Source of the DNA: Candidatus Poribacteria bacterium
GTDB taxonomy: Bacteria; Poribacteria; WGA-4E; WGA-3G
Length of the DNA stretch: 45,697 bases
Direction of reading: 5' to 3'
Assembly (NCBI GenBank): GCA_009839975.1
Contig: VXOP01000113.1
Span: 1 to 45,697, forward strand
Part shown: positions 38,038 to 45,697 of the stretch, in pieces
Numbering within the stretch: the first letter of the stretch is position 1
How the letters are laid out: each line of letters begins with the position of its first letter
The notes under the pieces: model-generated
What the model saw: the letters and a program-made list of their open reading frames with translations, nothing else
Databases searched by the model: none
What the model was told of the DNA's origin: nothing
Program-made: the position numbers and the translations under genes

Positions 38038-40092
38038 ATGAAACAAAACAAGCAACCCACACCAAAAGATGTTGTCCAAGGAGACACGGAAGGAATTACT
38101 TGGGCACTGCCAGAAGGCGCAATTGCACGGTTAGGGAAAGGAAGAAATCCTAAAATAGTACTCTCCCCCAACAGCAAGTATTTCGCAGTGGGAACCATGA
38201 TCGGTCTTTGGTGGTATGATATGGCCTCAAAGTCACCTATCGCGTTGTGGGAGAGTGAAAGAGGGTTGATTTCTATTGCCGAGTTTTCTCCAAATGGTGA
38301 ATGGATTGCAATAGCAAATTGGGACGGCGTAATCAAATTATTAGATGTTCAGAGTGGTGAGTGTCTGGCACACATGAAACGGATGGAAGAGCAGAATCTT
38401 TATTACTATCTCGATTTTTCACCCGATAGTAAGTGGGTTGCCACTGCGAACTGGAAAGGGGATGTTGAAGTTCTGGATGTGTATGAAAACGTTTGTATTT
38501 CACAGATGGACCGAGGTGAACGTGAAGTCATTTCTGCTGATATTAGCCAATTAGAATTTTCTCCAGATGGACGGTACGTTGCTGCAACGGCAGATGAACT
38601 TGATACAAAGGGATCACAGACTTTCATTTGGTGTTCAGAAACAGGTAAGATCATCTGTAAGTTTGCGGGTATGAACTTCGTTTTCTCTCAAGACAGTTGT
38701 CTTTTGGCTGCTGCTACACCTGACGAATCCAACAATGATGGGGATTGGATAGCACAATGTGTATCGGTGTGGGATATAGCGCCGTGTGAACGGATTGCAC
38801 ATTTTGAAGGACATAGTGACTGGGTAGATCATCTCACTTTTTCACTTGATGGTAAGTTCCTTGCATCAAGTAGTAGAGATCAAAGCGTGCGTGTCTGGGA
38901 CATCGCAAAGGGTGAGAAGAAGGATGTTTATACTGATTTTAATTCTTCCCGAATTAAACCATTCTACACGGAAGCAGGTGAGCTACTCGCGATTGTAGGT
39001 ACTGAAGATCTGCTTGATATCTGGAATGTGGAAAGAAGTAAAAAACTATCTATACCTGAAGTTCACACCAACAGTATTGATGCTGCGTTGTTTAAAAAGT
39101 ACCCGCAACTTGTCTATACTGATATAATGCAAAACAGAGAAACCAAGATCGGTAATAACATAAACTTACTGTCAGATATTCGCAGATTTAATGATGTTCC
39201 AGAACCTGTTGTATTCTTACCAGATGGAAAAACGCTTGCAAGTACAAGTGAGTTTAGAGGCATTGTGCTATGGGATATTAAAACTAAACAGGTACAAAAA
39301 ACATTGCTTGAGGACAAGCGAATCACGACTTTCACTGTTCTGCCTTGTGGAAACATTATCGCAGCTTATATCCGCTCAAACGAAGATTTTGGCTATGTGT
39401 GGGATGCTGAGAAACCTGAGGATATTATACTTGAAATAAAAGAGGAAGCACAACTGACGTGGAAAGTTGATTTCACGCCAACAAGTGATCAGATCGCTGT
39501 TAGCAGTAGAGAAGGTACAATTTATAAATGGGATATTGAGAATAAGAAAAGGTTAGAGCCATTCGTGGGTCATAAAGAGCTTATCTGGTCTGTAAAATAT
39601 TCACCAGATGGCAAACGTCTTGTCAGCGGTTCAAGTGATAAAACCGCTCGGGTGTGGGATGCGGAGACAAGTAAAGAGATTGCTACTTTACCACTGAGAG
39701 AGAAAAGCACACTCATGAATATTGCTTTTTCTCCTTGTGGGAGATTCATTGCTGGTGGAATGAATAAAGAACTGCGTTTGTGGTGTGCGGATAGTTTTGA
39801 AATGCTTCTGCTTATTCCCCAGACAGAGACAGAAAGTCCCTACGCATTGGCATTTTCAAGTTGTGGAAACTATCTTGCATCAGGCACTTGGTGGCAGCGG
39901 GGAATGGAGAAAATGGCAATTAGGTTATGGGATATTGCAAACGGAGAAAATATCGCGACGCTCTGGGGACATCCGACAGATATCCAAACGCTTGCATTCT
40001 CACCAGATGACACTGTTTTGGCAAGTGGAAGTTTTGATGGCACTATCATACTTTGGGATTTGAAACCTTTTCTGAAGTTAGAAAACTATTGA
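38038..40092 (+). CDS. WD40 protein without signal peptide, paralog
   Basis: Leader ITWALPEGAIARLGKG followed by WD40-like blades; ends GTIILWDLKPFLKLENY; aaggag upstream. Confidence 0.88.
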   Translation: MKQNKQPTPKDVVQGDTEGITWALPEGAIARLGKGRNPKIVLSPNSKYFAVGTMIGLWWYDMASKSPIALWESERGLISIAEFSPNGEWIAIANWDGVIKLLDVQSGECLAHMKRMEEQNLYYYLDFSPDSKWVATANWKGDVEVLDVYENVCISQMDRGEREVISADISQLEFSPDGRYVAATADELDTKGSQTFIWCSETGKIICKFAGMNFVFSQDSCLLAAATPDESNNDGDWIAQCVSVWDIAPCERIAHFEGHSDWVDHLTFSLDGKFLASSSRDQSVRVWDIAKGEKKDVYTDFNSSRIKPFYTEAGELLAIVGTEDLLDIWNVERSKKLSIPEVHTNSIDAALFKKYPQLVYTDIMQNRETKIGNNINLLSDIRRFNDVPEPVVFLPDGKTLASTSEFRGIVLWDIKTKQVQKTLLEDKRITTFTVLPCGNIIAAYIRSNEDFGYVWDAEKPEDIILEIKEEAQLTWKVDFTPTSDQIAVSSREGTIYKWDIENKKRLEPFVGHKELIWSVKYSPDGKRLVSGSSDKTARVWDAETSKEIATLPLREKSTLMNIAFSPCGRFIAGGMNKELRLWCADSFEMLLLIPQTETESPYALAFSSCGNYLASGTWWQRGMEKMAIRLWDIANGENIATLWGHPTDIQTLAFSPDDTVLASGSFDGTIILWDLKPFLKLENY

Positions 40093-40190
40093 TTCAACAA
40101 ATTTGCAAAACGCATATGTATAAGGTATAATTATTGGGTTCAAAATTACACTAACTATAACAATTACAAAAATAAATATGGAGGTCTACA

Positions 40191-40637
40191 ATGGTAGAAA
40201 AATTTGAACCAAAGGACATTGAAGAAGTTGGTGAAGCATTAAAATACTTCAATGATTTTCACGATGGATACGTTGAGAGTTTTGAAGTAAAGTTTGAAAA
40301 CTACAAGAGCATTGACGAAAACGGCATCGGAAATGGAATTGGTGGGGCAGATATGAGAATTATTCTCATCGTAAATGCTTTTCCTTATGGTAAAGAACAT
40401 AACCAATTGGTGAAAGTTGAATTCCTTGACGTCAAGTCTTATGAGATCATATCTGAGAGACATGAGCCGTTTCCGATGTGGGGTATTTCTGAAGCAGTTA
40501 CAAGCTCTGCCCCTGAACCTTATGAAGATGATATATTCTGGGATTTTCATTTCTTGGGTGACAAAACCACTTTCAATGTAATCTGTTCCAGAATAGTCTT
40601 TACAAATATAGGGTATGTTATGAATGAAGAAAAATAG
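40191..40637 (+). CDS. Hypothetical protein (148 aa)
   Basis: Acidic soluble protein with ATGGAGG upstream of its ATG; no family recognised. Confidence 0.65.
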   Translation: MVEKFEPKDIEEVGEALKYFNDFHDGYVESFEVKFENYKSIDENGIGNGIGGADMRIILIVNAFPYGKEHNQLVKVEFLDVKSYEIISERHEPFPMWGISEAVTSSAPEPYEDDIFWDFHFLGDKTTFNVICSRIVFTNIGYVMNEEK

Positions 40638-40834
40638 TCGTAAATTTTGCAGAAAAGTGTTAAAATACGCATTAGAGAACTCCTTATGGCTTGGTATAAA
40701 GATTTCATTATAACAAAAGAGTTCTCTTAGGTAAAAATCATTCAAATTATTTATCATTCTCACGTTTGTATAGTCTCTACTTATAGGAATTTTGATTTTC
40801 CCGACATGGAACTAGTTCAATAGGGAGTTTTCAC

Positions 40835-41584
40835 ATGGTCAGTTCAAAAGAGATTCAGGCAACTTGTGAAGACATTGTTCGTGAATTTTCTCCGTTACAA
40901 GTTATTCTATTTGGTTCTTATGCCTATGGTACACCATCGGAAGAATCAGATGTTGACCTATTAGTCGTGATGCCAATTCCTAAGTCAGAATTTCGCAACA
41001 AAGCTGTAGAGATTCGTCAAAGAATTCCATATCGCTTTGGAATGGATCTTCTTGTGAGATCACCTGAAGAGATTGCATATCGGGTTTCGTATAATGATTG
41101 GTTTCTGCGTGAGATCACTGAAAAAGGTAAACTCTTATACGGTTCCTATACTGACTATAATTTTGACAAACCGAGTTCAGTCAAAAAGGAAGAAATCTAC
41201 ATGAATCCGTTGACGGTAGAATGGATTGAGAAAGCTGAAGAAGATTATAATTCTGCAAAGTGGCTTCAGGAATCGCCAACCGCTGTCCATAACGCTATCT
41301 GTTTTCATGCGCAACAATGTATTGAAAAGTATTTGAAGGCGTGGTTGCAACAGGAGAACATACCTTTTTCAAAAACACATGACCTTGAAGGATTACTTAA
41401 TTTAATTGTACCAACGCAGCCTTTGTGGAATACTTGGCAACCCGATTTTAAGATAATTAGTTCTTATGCAGTGGATTCTCGTTATCCAGGTGATTCAGTA
41501 TCAGCGAAAGATACAGAACATGCCATTCAGATCTGTGATGATGTGCGACAAAAAATTCGTGTCGAATTGAAAGTAGACACATAG
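40835..41584 (+). CDS. MNT nucleotidyltransferase-HEPN fusion protein
   Basis: MNT motif VILFGSYAYGTPSEESDVDLLVV; HEPN half WIEKAEEDYNSAKWL...AICFHAQQCIEKYLKAWL...KTHDLEGLL...SSYAVDSRYPG. Confidence 0.88.
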   Translation: MVSSKEIQATCEDIVREFSPLQVILFGSYAYGTPSEESDVDLLVVMPIPKSEFRNKAVEIRQRIPYRFGMDLLVRSPEEIAYRVSYNDWFLREITEKGKLLYGSYTDYNFDKPSSVKKEEIYMNPLTVEWIEKAEEDYNSAKWLQESPTAVHNAICFHAQQCIEKYLKAWLQQENIPFSKTHDLEGLLNLIVPTQPLWNTWQPDFKIISSYAVDSRYPGDSVSAKDTEHAIQICDDVRQKIRVELKVDT

Positions 41585-41753
41585 CAAGCATGAACTTTCA
41601 CAAGGGTGTGTAAAGTCATTGTCACCGTTTTTGTCTGAATCGTGCCAATTATATAGCTGGCGCGGAGGACACGGAAGACGCGGAAGGGTGTTTTGGGAAA
41701 GTTTAGTTCAGACAATCCACCGTACAGACGTATCAATCCGCTTTCACATCCGC

Positions 41754-42791
41754 CTAGATCGTTGTCAACTTACCTGCAGGATCAACAGCATATATACCTT
41801 CAGAATCCAAAGCCAACCCATTGATACTGTGCAAGCCTGTTACAACATCCCTAACATTCGAACCGTTAAGATTTGCTTGTTGGATTTTATGCCTATCTCT
41901 CCCATCCCGTGCTGACCAATACATCTTTCGGGTTTTTTCGTCAACAACAAGATGATTTGGTTCTTTCAATCCTGTGATAACTGTTTTAATGTGAGCTCCA
42001 TTGAAAGAAGCGCGATGAATACTGCTGCTACCTGTCCAATAAATTTTTCTTGCATCCACATCCAGACCAATGCTCAATATACGGTTATGCCAATCATCAA
42101 GGATAACTTCAACATCCGAACCATCAAGATTCATTCTCAGAATCTGTCGTATGGATAGGACCACCCAATAGAGTTTTCCCTGTTTCAAATCCAATTTCAT
42201 GTCCCAAGTGCTTGTATTTTTCATATCCTTAACATCTTCAACATCTGTCCCATCGAGGTTTGAACGTTTATATTTTCGATGCGCAACATCTACCCAATAT
42301 ATATGATTTTTCTGATTGTCCAAAGCGATGCACCGTGGTAGGAAGAGGAGTTCAGGATCTATTTCGACGGAATCTCCCCCTTCTGGGTGTATCCATCCCC
42401 GGCACACATCACCTATACAATCCTTGCCCGCGCTACCACCTTCAGGCGGTAAATGATATCCTCCGAAGATTTCTTCTATTTTGGTACCATCAGAATTTGC
42501 ACGCATTATTTTGTTATACCCAACCACTACATCTTTATATTTAGCAATATCTGCTTCTATCCAAAATATCGTGTTATTCTGGAAATCTAAAGAGATATCT
42601 TGTGCATAATCAAGACCCTTTATAACATCCTCAACATTAGACCCGTCCAGATTAGCACGGCTGATAAAACCCCATTCGGACCAATATATTTTCTTTGCGG
42701 CAGCAATCGCCGTATTCTGGATGCAAACCACCATTACCAACGTAACTATAACAGACAAGACCCATTTCTGTTTTATATTTTGATTTTGCAT
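41754..42791 (-). CDS. Secreted YWTD/LDL-receptor class B beta-propeller
   Basis: Signal peptide; repeats such as KKIYWSEWGFISRANLDGSNVEDVIKGLDYAQDISLD and RKIYWTGSSSIHRASFNGAHIKTVITGL. Ends ...AVDPAGKLTTI*. Confidence 0.88.
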   Translation of the reverse strand: MQNQNIKQKWVLSVIVTLVMVVCIQNTAIAAAKKIYWSEWGFISRANLDGSNVEDVIKGLDYAQDISLDFQNNTIFWIEADIAKYKDVVVGYNKIMRANSDGTKIEEIFGGYHLPPEGGSAGKDCIGDVCRGWIHPEGGDSVEIDPELLFLPRCIALDNQKNHIYWVDVAHRKYKRSNLDGTDVEDVKDMKNTSTWDMKLDLKQGKLYWVVLSIRQILRMNLDGSDVEVILDDWHNRILSIGLDVDARKIYWTGSSSIHRASFNGAHIKTVITGLKEPNHLVVDEKTRKMYWSARDGRDRHKIQQANLNGSNVRDVVTGLHSINGLALDSEGIYAVDPAGKLTTI

Positions 42792-42996
42792 TAGATATCT
42801 CCCCTTAACCCTTGAATATCTTTGTTAGACATATTACCACAGGCTACGGTTAATAGCAATTGTATATTCTCAAATAAACCACTCTTAAGGTTTTCAATTT
42901 TACCTTGAATCATGCTATAATAAACATACACGTTTCTGGGATTTCCAAAAGTACTTTAAGGAAAAGAAATAGAGATGACGATCAAGGAGGCTATCT

Positions 42997-45697
42997 ATGG
43001 CACGAAACACCGATAAAGAGGTTAAAGATTACCGACACGACTCATCAAAACGAAAGAACAACCCACCCGCAGGCATCGCTGGACAAGGCAGAACACCCGA
43101 TACACCTAAACAGGAATACGCATACAATCCACACCTTACACCGACACTACGATCCGATCCTTCTGGAGATGTTGACAAAATCCACGAACTTCTTGATAAA
43201 GCACAGCACGAAACACTCACACCGGAAGAAGCACAAAAGATCAGAGATGCGCTCAAACATCACGAACCGTGGTTGGAATGGACGGGTAAACAGGAAGCGA
43301 AATCCTTTACTGTTGACCCTGTAGCGTTGCATGTGCATGAGCACGTCAGCGCGAAAGCCATTCTGAAGGTTGCAGCGCGCGAGAACGTTCAACGCCAACT
43401 CTTTGGTGATCCCCAGCAGGAATATAACGAAGCCGTAAAATTCTATAAGTTTGATGTGAATTGGAGAAATCGGCTGATACTTGGGGATAGTCTGATGGTG
43501 ATGAGTTCTCTTGCGAAACGAGAAGACCTTGCGGGTAAGGTGCAGATGATCTACATTGATCCCCCCTACGGTATCAAGTTTTCCTCCAACTTCCAACCCA
43601 CCGTCTTTCAGCGCGATGTGAAGGATAGAGACCAAGATTTGACTCGTGAACCGGAGCAGATAAAAGCATACCGTGACACGTGGACACTCGGTATCCATTC
43701 CTACCTTGCCTACCTGCGTGACCGACTGATTGTAGCAAAAGATTTGCTGACTGATAGTGGAAGTGTCTTTGTGCAGATTAGTGAAGAAAACATACATAGA
43801 ATCAGGAGTATAATGGATGAAGTGTTCGGTAGTGGAAACTTCCGATCAGTTATAGCCTTCAAAACAACAAGCGCACAGACTACCGAGGACATTTCAAATG
43901 TCTGTGATTATATAGTCTGGTACTTCAAGGATGCTATAAAAGCAAAGAAGCGAAAAATCCTTATTGAGAGAGACGATGCACTATTGGATCGCCAATTTGA
44001 CTATGTTGAAGGTCAAGAAGGATATTTGCAAAAGGCAACACAATTGAAAAACACTGATTCTAAAAGTTCTCGTCGTGTAAAGTTGGATAGTTTAACATCC
44101 CAGCATGAGTCAAAAACGAGATCTGGACCTTACAAGTTTAGAGATGTAACACATTATCCTCATAAGGGAAGACAATGGGCAACTAGTGAAGAAGGGATGG
44201 ATCGATTGGTTAAAATAGATCGAATTCATCCTAAAGGTGACAATATATTTTGGATTAGATATGCAGATGAGTTTGGTTACGTGCCAATGGATAACATGTG
44301 GCTTGATACAACTGCAACAGGCACTAGAAAGTCTGCAGGAGATACAAAGATTTTCATAGTGCAGACAATGTCAAAGGTAATAGCGCGTTGTCTACTCATG
44401 ACCACAGACCCAGGTGACCTTGTCCTTGATCCGACTTGTGGTAGTGGTACAGCCGCTTATGTTGCTGAGAAGTGGGGTAGACGGTGGATTACCATTGATA
44501 CCAGTCGTGTCTCGATTGCACTAGCACGACAACGTCTTTTAACTGCATCTTACGACTATTACAAACTTAAGCTTGAAGCAGATGGCGTTGAAGGTGGTTT
44601 TGTCAATAAAAGAGTGCCGCACATCACCCTTGGAAGTATTGCCAATAACACTGCACTTGATCCTATCTTTGATAATCACGAACCTATCCTTACAGAGAAG
44701 TTGGATATACTAAACAACGCATTAGCAGACATTACACCTGAAATCAGAACGACACTCCAAGCAAAACTGGTAGAGAAGGAGAAACGCGAAGGGAAAAGAT
44801 CCATTACAGATGCAGATAGACGACGTTGGCTGCTGCCGGATACCGAATGGCAGGAGTGGGAAGTGCCGTTTGATACTGACCCCGATTGGCCTGAACCTTT
44901 ACAAGACGCATTAACAGATTACCGTAAAGCATGGCGTGCAAAGATGGACGAGGTGAATGCATGTATCGCAGCATCATCCGAAGGTGAGGAGTTGGTCGAT
45001 CAACCAGAGAAAGATAGTAAAAAGGTGCGGGTGAGTGGTCCCTTCACCGTTGAAGCAGTGCAACCGCCAGAGGAATCGCTTAATACGGAAACACCTATCG
45101 CTGGAGAACCTGATGACATGGACGAGACATTTGACACCGATTCTGAGGAACACGAGTCTGTCAATGCTGAGGCATATCTTGATAAGATGGTGCGTCTGTT
45201 GCGTGAAGATGGTGTTAAGTTTGCGGAAGATCAAAAACAGAAATTCGCAACGCTTGATACACTTGAAGGAGATGTCCTACACGCAGAAGGCAGCTGGGAG
45301 AATGGAGATTCGGATCGCCAAGTCGCTGTGGTGTTCGGTCCACAACACGGACCTGTGACGGTCAAGCAGGTTGAGGAGTGTCTACCGATAGCGTCCCGAC
45401 GCGGTTACGATGAGTTGATATTTGCTGGATTCACTTTTGATGGTGCTGCTCAGGCGACTATCCAGGACGACCCGAATCCCAGAGTCCGCATCCACATGGC
45501 ACACATCACACCGGATGTTGAAATGGATGACCTACTGAAGAAGACATCCACCAGTCAGTTGTTCACCGTGTTTGGTTTACCACGTACGGTGCTTAGTGAA
45601 AATGATGATGGAGAATATGTTATCATGATGGAGGGTGTGGACATCTACAATCCTGTGGACAACACCGTAAGTTCTGCAGGTGCGGACAAGGTAGCAG
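42997..45697 (+). CDS. Site-specific DNA methyltransferase, type III Mod-like; 3' end outside window
   Basis: Manual translation from ATG 42997 (aaggagg upstream): MARNTDKEVKDYRHDSSKRKNNPPAGIAGQG...QMIYIDPPYGIKF...DPTCGSGTAAYVAEKWGRRWI. DPPY precedes the SAM motif (beta-class order). Absent from the ORF track because it has no stop in the window. Confidence 0.9.
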   Translation, partial: MARNTDKEVKDYRHDSSKRKNNPPAGIAGQGRTPDTPKQEYAYNPHLTPTLRSDPSGDVDKIHELLDKAQHETLTPEEAQKIRDALKHHEPWLEWTGKQEAKSFTVDPVALHVHEHVSAKAILKVAARENVQRQLFGDPQQEYNEAVKFYKFDVNWRNRLILGDSLMVMSSLAKREDLAGKVQMIYIDPPYGIKFSSNFQPTVFQRDVKDRDQDLTREPEQIKAYRDTWTLGIHSYLAYLRDRLIVAKDLLTDSGSVFVQISEENIHRIRSIMDEVFGSGNFRSVIAFKTTSAQTTEDISNVCDYIVWYFKDAIKAKKRKILIERDDALLDRQFDYVEGQEGYLQKATQLKNTDSKSSRRVKLDSLTSQHESKTRSGPYKFRDVTHYPHKGRQWATSEEGMDRLVKIDRIHPKGDNIFWIRYADEFGYVPMDNMWLDTTATGTRKSAGDTKIFIVQTMSKVIARCLLMTTDPGDLVLDPTCGSGTAAYVAEKWGRRWITIDTSRVSIALARQRLLTASYDYYKLKLEADGVEGGFVNKRVPHITLGSIANNTALDPIFDNHEPILTEKLDILNNALADITPEIRTTLQAKLVEKEKREGKRSITDADRRRWLLPDTEWQEWEVPFDTDPDWPEPLQDALTDYRKAWRAKMDEVNACIAASSEGEELVDQPEKDSKKVRVSGPFTVEAVQPPEESLNTETPIAGEPDDMDETFDTDSEEHESVNAEAYLDKMVRLLREDGVKFAEDQKQKFATLDTLEGDVLHAEGSWENGDSDRQVAVVFGPQHGPVTVKQVEECLPIASRRGYDELIFAGFTFDGAAQATIQDDPNPRVRIHMAHITPDVEMDDLLKKTSTSQLFTVFGLPRTVLSENDDGEYVIMMEGVDIYNPVDNTVSSAGADKVA

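Noticed and set aside
40674-40727. agagaactc/gagttctct inverted repeat after the 148-aa ORF
   Set aside because: Short (9 bp) arms with a long loop; could occur by chance in AT-rich sequence.
41660-41695. gcggaggacacggaagacgcggaag purine-rich stretch
   Set aside because: Looks like a simple quasi-repeat; no second copy seen in the window and no structure to interpret.
26984-42791. TAG stop-codon reassignment suggested by two in-frame TAG codons
   Set aside because: Several intact genes here (745..3960, both secreted WD40 genes) end naturally in TAG, so recoding is unlikely; lesions or sequence errors fit better.
42905-43324. ORF 42905..43324 and antisense ORFs 43029..43256, 43147..43797
   Set aside because: Overlap the methyltransferase frame starting at 42997, which has RBS, motifs and length.
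1-45697. tRNA or rRNA genes
   Set aside because: None recognised by eye; a tRNAscan-SE/Infernal run would be needed to exclude them.

Overview
This 45.7-kb window looks like a chromosomal segment of a Poribacteria- or Planctomycetes-like bacterium. That lineage guess is from remembered protein styles (planctomycete-type cytochrome/DUF1501 pair, WD40-fused ECF sigma factor, LamG proteins); no database was searched. Main contents: a 1071-aa primase/helicase-like protein whose ATPase motifs look degenerate; two tandem LamG proteins and a ThuA-like protein sharing a C-terminal 'KL(T/A)TTWGN(I/L)KS' tag; a UvrD helicase with an embedded DnaQ-type exonuclease; truD; mutL; three adjacent WD40 proteins, the third an ECF sigma-TM-WD40 fusion; a GH127/oxidoreductase pair; an ABC exporter pair carrying an in-frame amber stop and a probable ATT start; a PSCyt/DUF1501 pair; two more WD40 proteins with the same leader motif; a fused MNT-HEPN protein; a YWTD propeller that appears to have lost the same C-terminal tag through a TGG-to-TAG change; and a type III-like DNA methyltransferase running off the right edge. 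Intergenic regions hold several families of palindromic repeats and MITE-like elements. The leads I would follow first are the C-terminal tag, the pseudo-helicase, the sigma/WD40 cluster and the modular TATAGTGAAC MITEs. All family calls are by eye.
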